Positions 45,039 through 53,748 of a stretch of DNA of 64,000 nucleotides are shown here, piece by piece (within the stretch, counting starts at the first letter, position 1; each line of letters opens with the position of its first letter). The stretch is from Bog-793 sp963785415 (GTDB taxonomy: Bacteria > Actinomycetota > Acidimicrobiia > Acidimicrobiales > Bog-793), in NCBI GenBank assembly GCA_963785415.1, contig CAWAVB010000001.1:310001-374000 (forward strand), written 5' to 3'. A model generated the notes under the pieces. That model worked only from the letters and a program-made list of their open reading frames with translations, was not told the origin of the DNA and searched no databases. The translations under genes were made by a program, and so were the position numbers.

Positions 45039-47444
45039 GTGATCGCCGACGATCTCGCGGGCAAGCGCATCGCCATCACCGGCGCGACAGGGTTCCTCGG
45101 CACCGCGCTTGTCGAGCGTCTCCTGCGCTGCGTGCCCGAATGCCAGATCGTCGTTCTCGTGCGACCCGGCCGGCGCCAGAACGCCGCCGACCGAACGGCA
45201 CGCGAGATCATTCGGAACGACTGCTTCGACCGGCTCCGCCGCGAGCTCGGTGACGACTTCGAAGCAACCGTGGCCCGTCGTGTGACGACGGTCGCGGGGG
45301 ACGTGACGACCGATGGCCTGGGTCTCGACGACAACGACAGAGCGATCCTCGCCTCCTGTGACATCGTCGTACACGCTGCAGCGTCCGTGAGCTTCGACGC
45401 GCCGATCGACAGCGCCGTCGAGGTCAATCTGCTCGGACCGTCCCGCGTCGCGGCGACGATGAACGACCTCGTCACCTCGCACCGGGCGCCGGGACAAGCT
45501 CTCCCCCATCTCGTCTCGGTCTCGACCGCCTACGTAAGCAGCGGTCACCGGGGCGACGCACTCGAAGACCCGATCTCGGAGAGCCCGTACATCGCGCTGC
45601 CGGACTGGCGGTCGGAGGTCGACGCCGCCCGCCGGGCCCGTTCGGACGCCGACGCCGCGAGTCGTACCCCCGCCCAGCTCGCGAAGTTCCACAAGGCAGC
45701 CCGCGGCGAGATCGGCGCGGCGGGCACGGCGCTCCTCGCCGAAAGGACCGAGCGCCTGCGTGTCGACTGGGTGACCGACCATCTCGTCGAGCTCGGCCGG
45801 GCGCGCGCCCAGGCCCTCGGTTGGCCCGACGCCTACGCCTTCACGAAATCCCTCGGCGAGGTGGCGCTCGCCGACTCGAAGCGGGACCTCCCCGTGACGG
45901 TCGTGCGGCCTTCGATAGTCGAGTCCTCGCTCGCCGACCCCGTGCCGGGCTGGATCCGCGGATTCCGGATGGCCGAGCCGGTCATCATCTCGTACGCGCG
46001 GGGCCTCCTCCGACAGTTCCCGGGCGTGCCCGAAGGGATCATCGACGTGATCCCCGTCGACCTCGTCGCGGCGGCGATCATCGCGGTCGCGGCCCGCGGG
46101 CCGGGCTCGGCACAGGAGAGCGTGTTCCAGGTCGCGTCCGGCGTGCGGAATCCGCTGCGCTACGGGAAGCTCGTCTCGCTCTGCGAGGGATGGTTCACCG
46201 AGCACCCGATCTACGACAGCCACGGCCAACCGATCGTGGTGCCGAAATGGTCCTTCCCCGGCAGGGGCAAGGTCCAGGCCGACCTGCGCCGGGCGTCGAC
46301 CGCTCTCCGCCTCGCGGAGCGCTTCGTCAACCGACTCCCGATCCGTGGGGACCTCGCCGAGCGGGCTCTCGGCGTCCAGGAGCGTCGTGAGCTCGCGGAA
46401 CGCGCCCTCGGCTATGTCGAGCTCTACGGGTCGTACGCCGAGACCGAGGCCCGCTTCCGGATCGACCGGACCCTCGAGCTGTACCACTCGCTCGACCCGG
46501 TCGACCAGAAGGCCTTCTGCTTCGACCCGGCGGTGCTCGAGTGGTCGCAGTACGTGCGCGAGATCCACCTCCCCTCCATCGTCACCCACGCCCGGGTGCG
46601 CACCTCGCCCGCTCGGCGCGTCACCGAGAAGCGTGAAGACCGCTCCCGGCGCCGGATCCTCACGACCGAGCCCCGCTGCGCGGCGTTCGATCTCGAGCAG
46701 ACCCTCATCAACTCGAACGTCGTCGAGTCCTACGGCTGGCTCGCGACCCGCCACCTCGCCCCGCTCCGCAGGGCCCAGCTCGCCGCCGAGCTCATCCTCG
46801 AAGGGCCGCGACTGCTGGCGATCGACCGCCGCGACCGCAGCGACTTCCTCCGCTCGTTCTACCGGCGCTACGAGGGCGCGCCCGTCGACCGGGTCCGGGA
46901 GGACTCCTGGGAACTGTTCAGCGACCTGCTGCTCACACGGGCCTTTCCCGGGGCGATCGAGCGCGTGCGGGCCCACCGCGCTCTCGGCCATCCGACCCTC
47001 CTCATCACCGGGGCGCTCGACTTCGTCATCGCGCCCCTCCGGCCCCTTTTCGACGAGATCGTGTGCGCCTCGCTCGGCGAGGAGAACGGCCGGTTCACCG
47101 GCGAACTCGTCTCGACGCCACCGACGGGCGAGGCGCGGGCGATCATGCTCGGCGAGTGGGCCGCCTCCCACGGACTCGACCTCGAACGGACCGTCGCCTA
47201 CGCCGACTCGACGAGCGACCTGCCGATGCTCGACGCAGCCGGCCTCCCCGTCGTCGTGAACCCGGAACCGAAGCTCGCCTCGATCGCCCGCCGGCGCGGC
47301 TGGCCGATCGAGGAGTGGAAGCGGGCCCGCGGCGGCCCGTGGGTCCCCCTCGCCATCGCCATGCGCCGGACCGGTCCCCGCTCACCGGCCCCCCACGAGC
47401 TGAGCGCGCCGCACCCGGTCGACGAGAAGGGGCAGGCCGGATGA
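45039..47444 (+). CDS. Fused fatty acyl-CoA reductase-like and HAD-IB phosphatase-like protein
   Basis: An 801-residue two-domain protein. Residues 1-480 are an extended SDR of the FAR/Male-sterility type: IAITGATGFLGTALVERLLR (NAD(P)-binding), VHAAASVSF, LVSVSTAYVSS, the YxxxK site DAYAFTKSLGEV, and VVRPSIVESS. Residues from about 545 on are a HAD-IB domain: AAFDLEQTLINSNVVES (motif I with Glu in the second acidic place), LLITGALDFVIAP (motif II), and AYADSTSDLPMLDAAG (motif IV). Such fusions occur in actinobacteria but, to my knowledge, lack a proven reaction. The likely steps are acyl-thioester reduction and phosphate removal from a lipid. The stop overlaps the next start as ATGA. Confidence 0.8.
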   Translation: MIADDLAGKRIAITGATGFLGTALVERLLRCVPECQIVVLVRPGRRQNAADRTAREIIRNDCFDRLRRELGDDFEATVARRVTTVAGDVTTDGLGLDDNDRAILASCDIVVHAAASVSFDAPIDSAVEVNLLGPSRVAATMNDLVTSHRAPGQALPHLVSVSTAYVSSGHRGDALEDPISESPYIALPDWRSEVDAARRARSDADAASRTPAQLAKFHKAARGEIGAAGTALLAERTERLRVDWVTDHLVELGRARAQALGWPDAYAFTKSLGEVALADSKRDLPVTVVRPSIVESSLADPVPGWIRGFRMAEPVIISYARGLLRQFPGVPEGIIDVIPVDLVAAAIIAVAARGPGSAQESVFQVASGVRNPLRYGKLVSLCEGWFTEHPIYDSHGQPIVVPKWSFPGRGKVQADLRRASTALRLAERFVNRLPIRGDLAERALGVQERRELAERALGYVELYGSYAETEARFRIDRTLELYHSLDPVDQKAFCFDPAVLEWSQYVREIHLPSIVTHARVRTSPARRVTEKREDRSRRRILTTEPRCAAFDLEQTLINSNVVESYGWLATRHLAPLRRAQLAAELILEGPRLLAIDRRDRSDFLRSFYRRYEGAPVDRVREDSWELFSDLLLTRAFPGAIERVRAHRALGHPTLLITGALDFVIAPLRPLFDEIVCASLGEENGRFTGELVSTPPTGEARAIMLGEWAASHGLDLERTVAYADSTSDLPMLDAAGLPVVVNPEPKLASIARRRGWPIEEWKRARGGPWVPLAIAMRRTGPRSPAPHELSAPHPVDEKGQAG

Positions 47445-48724
47445 AGGCCCTCCTTTTCGAACGGCTCGTCCACCGCTTCGCCGCGGCCCGGCTCGTCTCG
47501 CTCGTCGCGGGATCGGGGACCGGCATCGGGGTCGCCCCGCTACGGCTCGGCGAAATCGACCCGCCGAGCCTTCCCGGCCCGAACTGGCACCGGGTCGCGC
47601 CGCGCCTGTCCGGGATCTGCGGATCGGATCTCGCGACGCTCGACGGGACGAGCTCCCGCTTTTTCGAGGACATCGTCACGTTCCCGTTCGTGCCCGGTCA
47701 CGAGATCGTCGGTGTCGTCACCGACGGCCGGCACACCGGCAAGCGCGTCGTCATCGAGCCGGTGCTTTCCTGCGTCGTCCGTGGGATCGAGCCGCTCTGC
47801 CCGTCGTGCGCCGCGGGCCGCACGGGATCCTGCGAGCGGATCGCGTTTGGTCACATCCGTCCCGGCCTGCAGACCGGCTACTGCGCGGACACCGGTGGAG
47901 GCTGGTCCGACGAACTCGTCGCCCACGACGCCCAGCTCCACCTCGTCCCCGCCGGGATGACCGACGAGGCCGCGGTGATGGTCGAACCGGCCGCGTGCGC
48001 GGTCCACGCCGCGCTGGCCGGCCAGGTGGTGCCCGGCGAGCGCGTCGTCGTGCTCGGCGCCGGGACCGTCGGTCTCTGCACGCTGGCGGCGTTGCGCCAC
48101 CACACGCTCCCCTCGGCACTCCTGTCCGTCGCCAAGTATCGCGTCCAGCGCCGATTCGCCGAGGACTTCGGTGCCGACGAGGTCGTCGCGCCGAGCGAGC
48201 TCGGCCGGGCGGTCCGCCGGATGACCGGGACCCTCGCGCTGGCGTCCACCGGGGGCGCGATCGACCGGCTCGCGGGCGGGGCGGATGCGGTCTTCGACTG
48301 CGTCGGCTCGGCGCGTTCGATCGCGGAGTCTCTGGAAGTCGTTCGGCCCGGAGGTCGGATCGTTCTCGTCGGGATGCCCGGTTCGGTCCGGGTCGACCTC
48401 GCACCGCTGTGGCAGCGGGAGGTCGCCCTCGTCGGCGCCTACGCCTACGGGATGGAGGACGTCCCGGGCGGGCCGCGCCGGACGTTCGCCCTCGCCTTCG
48501 AGCTCGCCGCCGCCGCGGGGCTCGAGCGGCTCGTGTCGGCCCACTACCCTCTGGAACGTTACGAAGAGGCGGTTCGCCATGCCGCGAACGCCGGGAGGCG
48601 GGGGTCGGTGAAGATCGTCTTCGACCTCCGTCGCGAGGAACCCGCGTGGCGGCGTACCGCCGAGCCGGTGGCCAAGAAACGTCCTAGCCCCCGTGGTGAC
48701 AAGAAACTGGAGACGAGCGCGTGA
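47441..48724 (+). CDS. Zinc-type alcohol dehydrogenase-like protein
   Basis: A 427-residue MDR-family protein. The catalytic-zinc segment has SGICGSDLATLDG (Cys ligand) and FVPGHEIVGVV (His and Glu). A structural-zinc-like Cys cluster follows at CVVRGIEPLCPSCAAGRTGSC. The Rossmann domain has VVVLGAGTVGLCTLAALRHH, then AVFDCVGSA and GGRIVLVGMPG. It is longer than typical (about 350) with a basic tail of about 25 residues. With the reductase fusion upstream it could interconvert a fatty aldehyde and alcohol or oxidise a hydroxy-lipid. It overlaps both neighbours by 4 bp. Confidence 0.83.
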   Translation: MKALLFERLVHRFAAARLVSLVAGSGTGIGVAPLRLGEIDPPSLPGPNWHRVAPRLSGICGSDLATLDGTSSRFFEDIVTFPFVPGHEIVGVVTDGRHTGKRVVIEPVLSCVVRGIEPLCPSCAAGRTGSCERIAFGHIRPGLQTGYCADTGGGWSDELVAHDAQLHLVPAGMTDEAAVMVEPAACAVHAALAGQVVPGERVVVLGAGTVGLCTLAALRHHTLPSALLSVAKYRVQRRFAEDFGADEVVAPSELGRAVRRMTGTLALASTGGAIDRLAGGADAVFDCVGSARSIAESLEVVRPGGRIVLVGMPGSVRVDLAPLWQREVALVGAYAYGMEDVPGGPRRTFALAFELAAAAGLERLVSAHYPLERYEEAVRHAANAGRRGSVKIVFDLRREEPAWRRTAEPVAKKRPSPRGDKKLETSA

Positions 48725-50310
48725 GCCCGAGACCCGGATTCGTACTCGAGGTCGACCGGTCGACCCCCCCGACCGTTTTCTGGCACGGGGAGGGCTTCCG
48801 GTTCGAGCGGCTGCCCGAGGGTTCCCGAGTTGTCTACCCGCCCGAACCCCTCGACGGACTGGTCGACCCCGAAGCGTCGATCCGCCACGCGCTCGAGCAC
48901 CCGCTGGGCGACTCCGCGCCGCTTTCGGCACTCTTGAAGCCCGGGATGAGGCTCACGATCGCCTTCGACGACGTCTCGCTGCCGCTGCCGCCGATGCGCC
49001 GGCCGGACATCCGCCAGCGGGTGATCGAAGCCGTCCTCGACAAGGCCGCCGCGGCAGGAGTGGACGACGTCGTCCTCATCGCCGCGCTTGCCATCCACCG
49101 GCGGATGACCGACGACGAGCTGCGCCACGCCCTCGGCGACCGGGTCTTTGACGCCTTCGCGCCCCACGGGCTCCTGCTGCAGCACGATGCCGAGGACCCC
49201 GGAGCCCTCGTCCACCTCGGCCTCACCGACAAGGGCGAGGACGTCGAGATCAACCGGCGGGCCGCCGAGAGCGACCTGCTCGTCTACGTGAACATCAACC
49301 TGTCGGCGATGGACGGCGGCCACAAGTCCGTCGCCACCGGGCTCGCCAGCTACCGGAGCCTCCGTCACCACCACAACGTGAAGGTCCTGCAGCACAGCCG
49401 CTCGCTCATGGACCGTCACCACTCCGAGATGCACGCCTCGAACTGGCGGATGGGCCGGCTGATCAGGGCCGCCGGCGTGAAGATCTTCCAAATCGAGTCG
49501 ACGCTCAACCTCGACATGTTCCCGTCGCAGTTCAACTTCTTGCAGAAGCGGGAGTGGGAGTGGTCGCTCGCCGACCGCGCCGGCTTCCACGCGACCCGGC
49601 TCTCGCTCGACCGCACCCCGCCGCGGCTGGCGCGCCAGATCTTCCAGTCGATGCTCTCGCCCTACGCGGTCACCTCGGTGCAGGCCGGCGAGGTCGAGGC
49701 CGTCCACGACGTCACGCTGGAGAACCTCCACCGCCAGCAGCTCGTCTACGTCGAGGGCCAGACCGACATCCTGACGATGGGCCTGCCGTACCTGTGCCCG
49801 TACAACGTGAACTCGATCATGAACCCGATCCTCGTCGCCTGCCTCGGGCTCGGCTACTTCTTCAACCTCTACCGGGGCCGGCCGCTCGTGCGCGAGGGCG
49901 GGGTCTGCATCATGTCCCACCCCACGCCGTGGGCGTTCAACCCGGTCCACCACCCGAGCTACATCGACTTTTTCGAGCAGGTGCTCGCCGAGACGACCGA
50001 TCTCGTGGAGATCGAGAAGCGCTACGAGGAGTCGTTCGCCACCGATCCCTGGTACATCCACCTGTACCGGACCTCGTACGCCTACCACGGCGTCCACCCG
50101 TTCTACATGTGGTACTGGTGCGCCCACGCCCTCCAGCATCTCGGCGCCGTGATCATCGTCGGGGGCGATCGGGCCGCCGTGCGGCGCATGGGGTTCAAAC
50201 CCGCCTCGACCCTCGCCGACGCCCTCGAGATGGCCGAGGACGTCGTCGGCCGGAACCCGACGATCACGCACCTCCACGCTCCGCCGCTGCTCGTGGCTGA
50301 CGTCTCGTGA
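48721..50310 (+). CDS. LarA-like (DUF2088) protein
   Basis: A 529-residue protein from GTG 48721. The N-terminal part contains RLTIAFDDVSLPLPPMRRPD, which fits the D-D-x-T-R-P-T-P motif of the nickel-pincer lactate racemase LarA with changes, followed by VVLIAALAIHRRMTDDELRH. The H/K region is LSAMDGGHKSVATGLASYRS (Lys retained) with HHHN next. It is clearly longer than LarA (about 425), with an additional Tyr/Trp-rich C-terminal part (TSYAYHGVHPFYMWYWCAHA). No larB, larC or larE lies in the window. LarA homologues racemise or epimerise 2-hydroxyacids. Position in the operon suggests a hydroxy-lipid or sugar-acid substrate, but this is inference. Confidence 0.75.
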   Translation: MSPRPGFVLEVDRSTPPTVFWHGEGFRFERLPEGSRVVYPPEPLDGLVDPEASIRHALEHPLGDSAPLSALLKPGMRLTIAFDDVSLPLPPMRRPDIRQRVIEAVLDKAAAAGVDDVVLIAALAIHRRMTDDELRHALGDRVFDAFAPHGLLLQHDAEDPGALVHLGLTDKGEDVEINRRAAESDLLVYVNINLSAMDGGHKSVATGLASYRSLRHHHNVKVLQHSRSLMDRHHSEMHASNWRMGRLIRAAGVKIFQIESTLNLDMFPSQFNFLQKREWEWSLADRAGFHATRLSLDRTPPRLARQIFQSMLSPYAVTSVQAGEVEAVHDVTLENLHRQQLVYVEGQTDILTMGLPYLCPYNVNSIMNPILVACLGLGYFFNLYRGRPLVREGGVCIMSHPTPWAFNPVHHPSYIDFFEQVLAETTDLVEIEKRYEESFATDPWYIHLYRTSYAYHGVHPFYMWYWCAHALQHLGAVIIVGGDRAAVRRMGFKPASTLADALEMAEDVVGRNPTITHLHAPPLLVADVS

Positions 50311-51236
50311 GCGTCCGACTCCCCCGCATCGTCGAGGACGTCGTCTACCGCCCGACGTGGCCCGGGACCCTGCCGCGCCCGATCGAGCGGCGCAACATCG
50401 GAGTCGACTACGACACGGCCTGGACGCGGGCGCCCTGGGCACGGGCCGTGCGTCGCGTGCTCGTCGACAACGTCACCCGTCCCTTCGTCGCCGCCGTCGC
50501 CGCGCCCAAGGTCTTCGGCCGGGAGCACCTCGACGCGCTCGACGGGCCGGTGATCTTCGCCGCCAACCACTCGAGCCACCTCGACACCTCGATCGTCGTG
50601 GCCTGCCTGCCGGAACGCTTCCGCCACCGCACGGTCGTCGCCGCGGCAGCGGACTACTTCTTCGACCGCCCCTGGAAAGCGGCGCTGTGGTCGCTCACCC
50701 TCGGCACCATCCCGATGGAGCGGACAAAGGTGAACCGGCGCAGCGCCGATCTCGCCGCGCAACTCCTCACGGACCGCTGGAACCTCGTCATCTTCCCCGA
50801 GGGAGGTCGCAGCCGAGATGGCTGGGGCCAGGAGTTTCGCGGTGGAGCCGCCTACCTCGCCAAACGCTGCGACGTGCCCGTCGTCCCCGTCCACCTGCGC
50901 GGCGTCCGGCCGGTCTTCCCGAGAGGCAGCAGTTCCCTCCACCGGGGCAAGGTCGAGATCCGCTTCGGGGATCCCCTGTGGCCCGGCGAGGCGACAGGTC
51001 ACGACGCCCGGGAAGAGGACGCGCGTCGTTTCGCCGTCCGTATCGAGGAGTCAGTGGCGCTCCTCGCCGACGAGGCCGAGTCGGACTGGTGGTCGGCGCG
51101 GCGGCGCGCCGCCGCCGGCGAGACAGTGCCGTTCCGCGGGCCCGACGCCTCGCCATGGCGCCGCTCCTGGGCCCTCCCGCCGAGCGCCCGGCGGACGAGG
51201 AGCTCGCGGTCGAGGTCCTCCGCCAAGCCCTGGTGA
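50307..51236 (+). CDS. 1-acyl-sn-glycerol-3-phosphate acyltransferase-like (PlsC family)
   Basis: A 309-residue acyltransferase. The HX4D site is FAANHSSHLDTSIVVAC (about residue 90), the second block is GTIPMERTKVNR, and FPEGGRSRDGWGQEFRGGAA is the substrate-binding E-G block. PVVPVHLRG is the final conserved block. It would transfer an acyl group to a lysophospholipid or other lipid alcohol at the membrane. It overlaps the LarA-like gene by 4 bp and ends the operon before a strong hairpin terminator, which groups five genes into one unit of probable lipid metabolism. The specific acceptor is unknown. Confidence 0.85.
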   Translation: MSVRLPRIVEDVVYRPTWPGTLPRPIERRNIGVDYDTAWTRAPWARAVRRVLVDNVTRPFVAAVAAPKVFGREHLDALDGPVIFAANHSSHLDTSIVVACLPERFRHRTVVAAAADYFFDRPWKAALWSLTLGTIPMERTKVNRRSADLAAQLLTDRWNLVIFPEGGRSRDGWGQEFRGGAAYLAKRCDVPVVPVHLRGVRPVFPRGSSSLHRGKVEIRFGDPLWPGEATGHDAREEDARRFAVRIEESVALLADEAESDWWSARRRAAAGETVPFRGPDASPWRRSWALPPSARRTRSSRSRSSAKPW

Positions 51237-51278
51237 TGCCTGCTTCGTACGGAAGGTGACGCCCCCCCAGGACGCGAA

Positions 51279-51309
51279 GAAGGGGCCGGGGGGGGACCGG
51301 CCCCTTCGT
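51279..51309 (+). terminator. Rho-independent-type terminator of the lipid-type operon
   Basis: GAAGGGGCCGG pairs with CCGGCCCCTTC around a G-rich loop, 42 bp after the PlsC stop, followed by GTTCAGTT. It separates the operon from the LysR gene. Confidence 0.75.
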
Positions 51310-51406
51310 TCAGTTCACACCCACAGGGCTCCGGTGGGGGACCGTCACTCCCGTGGTTGACCCCTACTGTTGCCAAGCTCGCACCATCAGTCAAACAGTT
51401 GCGATA

Positions 51407-51419
51407 GATAGCGCCTATC
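51407..51419 (+). promoter_or_regulatory. Candidate operator of the LysR gene
   Basis: GATAG-CGC-CTATC, a perfect 5-bp inverted repeat with a 3-bp spacer, lies 10 bp before the ATG of the LysR regulator. This position fits autoregulation; binding is not shown. Confidence 0.45.
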
Positions 51420-51429
51420 ATTTAGTCCG

Positions 51430-52407
51430 ATGGACCTGCGGCAACTGAACGCCCTGGTCGCGATCGCCGAGCACGGCTCGTTCTCGGCGGCCGCCGACGC
51501 GCTCGCCACCGTGCAGTCAAACGTCTCGACGCACGTGAAGAAGCTCGAGCTCGAACTCGGATCCGTTCTCGTCGACCGTGCTACCGGGCAACTCACCGAC
51601 GCCGGCGAGCTCGCGGTGGAGCGGGCCCGCCGCGTGATCGGTGAGCTCGACGCCCTCACCTCCGACGTCACCGCGCTCAGCCGGGAGATCATCGGGACGG
51701 TCCAGCTCGGCCTCATCGGGACCGCCGCGCTGTGGATCGTGCCTGAACTCCTCGACCTCGTCCCGGCGCTCCACCCCCACCTGCGTCTCATCTTTCGGGA
51801 GGCGACGACGCTCGGGCTCGACACGCAGCTCGCGACCGGGGACATCGACCTCGGAGTGCTCGCCCTCCCCGCCTCCGGCTCCGAGGTCCACACGGTGGCG
51901 CTTTTCGAGGAGGACATCGGCCTTTTCCTCCCCCGATCCCACCCGCTCGCGGCCCGTGAGACCGTGACGGTGGTCGACATCGCGGACCTCCCGCTCTTGC
52001 TGCCGCTGGAGGGCAGCAACTACCGGAGGTCCCTCGACTCCCTCGCCGCCGCAGCAGGGGTCGCGCTCCACCCCCGGGCCGAGCTGGACAGCCTCCGGCT
52101 CATGCGCTCGCTCATGTTCGAGGGCTGTGGCTTCGCCATCCTGCCGACGAGCACGCTGCCGGTCCGCCAGGCAAAGACCTGGACGATCATCCCGGTCGAG
52201 GGTCTCGCGCCCCGGGTCATCGGCGTCGCCCAACGTCGTCGGGCCCTCCCCGGCGCGCCGGTGCGCGCCGTGCTCGACGTGCTCACGACGATCCTCGCCG
52301 ACCCGAGCCGGCTCCCGAGGGGCGTGCACCCCATCGCCCAGGAGCCCGGGGCGGCGACGCGCCGGCCCGAGCCGGGCCCGTCGCAGCGCGGACCCCGGCG
52401 GGCCTGA
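51430..52407 (+). CDS. LysR-family transcriptional regulator
   Basis: A 325-residue LTTR of usual length. The N-terminal winged HTH is MDLRQLNALVAIAEHGSFSA, AADALATVQSNVSTHVKKLE and LELGSVLVDRATGQLTDAGE. A linker helix (VERARRVIGELDALTSDVTA) leads to the ligand-binding domain: GTVQLGLIGTAALWIVPELL, IDLGVLALPA and MRSLMFEGCGFAILPTS. A 25-residue Pro/Arg-rich tail is beyond the fold. The inducer and targets are unknown. It reads toward the convergent GNAT gene and is just after the lipid operon, which is a possible target. Confidence 0.88.
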   Translation: MDLRQLNALVAIAEHGSFSAAADALATVQSNVSTHVKKLELELGSVLVDRATGQLTDAGELAVERARRVIGELDALTSDVTALSREIIGTVQLGLIGTAALWIVPELLDLVPALHPHLRLIFREATTLGLDTQLATGDIDLGVLALPASGSEVHTVALFEEDIGLFLPRSHPLAARETVTVVDIADLPLLLPLEGSNYRRSLDSLAAAAGVALHPRAELDSLRLMRSLMFEGCGFAILPTSTLPVRQAKTWTIIPVEGLAPRVIGVAQRRRALPGAPVRAVLDVLTTILADPSRLPRGVHPIAQEPGAATRRPEPGPSQRGPRRA

Positions 52408-52410
52408 CCG

Positions 52411-53034
52411 TCACGGACGCAGTTCACCCGACCCCGACGGACCCGCCTGCGCCGGCTCCCGCCACATCAGCCAGAGCCGCGGGCCACCCCGCGGCGCCCG
52501 GATCTCCCGTGTGACTCGGAATCCGAGCCGTTCGTAGAAGTGGGTGTTCGGTTCCGTCGAGCATTCGAGATAGGCCCCGACACGCATCGCGTCGCAACGC
52601 GCGAGTCCGGGCCGCATGAGCGCGCTTCCGAGCCCGCCCCGCTGGTGGGCCGGGGCGACGCCGATCGTGCCGAGGTAGTAGTGCGCCAGAACTGGGCGGT
52701 GCCGCTGGAGGGCGACTGCCAGCCGACGAGCCGACCAGTAGCTGCCCGACGCCAGCGAGACGCGCAAATAGGCGAGCTGGTCGCCGATCGTCGGCAGGCG
52801 CGAGTCCGGTGGCAGCCACATCGCCGCACCGATCGCGTTCCCCGTCGTGTAGACCTCGCCGCGGGGCAGGTAGGTCCGCGACAACTGCACAGCGAAGAAC
52901 TCCCGAAGGATCGTCTCCCGGCGCTCGCCGTCGGGGAAGATGAAGGCGGTCACCGGATCGTCGACGAACGCCGACGCGAGCGAACGCGTGAGTAGGGTCA
53001 TGTCCTCGGGGGTCGCCCGGCGCACTTCGGGCAC
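52411..53034 (-). CDS. GNAT-family N-acetyltransferase
   Basis: A 207-residue protein from GTG 53034 (VPEVRRATPEDMTLLTRSLA); the open frame extends upstream without domain content. The acetyl-CoA motif is TIGVAPAHQRGGLGSALMRP (V-x-P-x-x-Q-x-x-G-x-G pattern), followed by YLECSTEPNTHFYERLGFRV, the usual motif B. An N-terminal acceptor part has SAFVDDPVTAFIFPD. This is a cytosolic acyltransferase of unknown substrate. Tail-to-tail with the LysR gene (4 bp apart). Confidence 0.85.
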   Translation of the reverse strand: MPEVRRATPEDMTLLTRSLASAFVDDPVTAFIFPDGERRETILREFFAVQLSRTYLPRGEVYTTGNAIGAAMWLPPDSRLPTIGDQLAYLRVSLASGSYWSARRLAVALQRHRPVLAHYYLGTIGVAPAHQRGGLGSALMRPGLARCDAMRVGAYLECSTEPNTHFYERLGFRVTREIRAPRGGPRLWLMWREPAQAGPSGSGELRP

Positions 53035-53124
53035 CAGGCGATGGTATCTCCGCCCCTGCCAGGGCCAGGCTGGGCGCTCGCTATAGGCTTTGCGCGCAAT
53101 CGCCAATCTGCACGGAGAGACCCC

Positions 53125-53736
53125 ATGACGCCGACACCTCGGCAGTTTTCGATCACTTTCGACTACCGCTGCCCTTTCGCCCGCAACGCCCACGAACATG
53201 TCCTCGCCGCCGTGTCCGCGGGCGCGGACTACGACGTCCGCTTCGTCCCCTTCTCACTCAGCCAGACCCACGTCGCCGAGGGGGAGCAATCTGTCTGGGA
53301 CAACCCTTCGGCCCGCAACGAACTCCTCGCCGGTGCCGCGGGAGTCGTGGTGCGGGACCGCTTCGCCGATGCGTTCCCGGCGGCCCATCTTGCGCTCTTC
53401 GCCGCCCGTCACGACCGCAGCGGTGATCTCCGCGATGAGAAGGTCATCCGCTCAGCCCTCGCCACGTCAGGCGTCGACGACGACGCGGTCTTCGCCGAGC
53501 TCGATGCCGGCTGGCCTTTCGAGGCGTTCCGTCGGGAGCACGAGTCCGCCGTGCACGATCACGCCGTCTTCGGCGTCCCGACCTTCATTGTGGGCGACCG
53601 GGCCGTTTTCGTCAGGCTGATGGACCGTCCCCAGGGCGACCACGAACTCGCCCGGGCGACGATCGATCGCGTGCTCGATCTCCTCGTCGACCATCCCGAA
53701 CTCAACGAGTTCAAGCACACCTCGATCCCCCGTTAG
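53125..53736 (+). CDS. DsbA-like thioredoxin-fold protein, single active-site Cys
   Basis: A 203-residue protein from ATG 53125 with GGAGAG upstream. It begins with strand ITFDYRCPFARNAHEHVL, where the usual CxxC is reduced to C-P-F-A. The helical insert and FGVPTFIVGDRAVFVRLM with cis-Pro are typical of the DsbA/FrnE/HCCA-isomerase group, which in actinomycetes includes mycothiol-dependent reductases. With a single Cys it may work as a monothiol reductase or isomerase using mycothiol or another thiol. No export signal, so it is cytosolic. It converges on recA. Confidence 0.8.
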   Translation: MTPTPRQFSITFDYRCPFARNAHEHVLAAVSAGADYDVRFVPFSLSQTHVAEGEQSVWDNPSARNELLAGAAGVVVRDRFADAFPAAHLALFAARHDRSGDLRDEKVIRSALATSGVDDDAVFAELDAGWPFEAFRREHESAVHDHAVFGVPTFIVGDRAVFVRLMDRPQGDHELARATIDRVLDLLVDHPELNEFKHTSIPR

Positions 53737-53748
53737 GGGTCGGGGAGC

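Noticed and set aside
44830..47170. Very long minus-strand open frame opposite the reductase/HAD fusion
   Set aside because: It is a shadow typical of GC-rich DNA; the plus-strand frame has complete domain motifs and operon overlaps.
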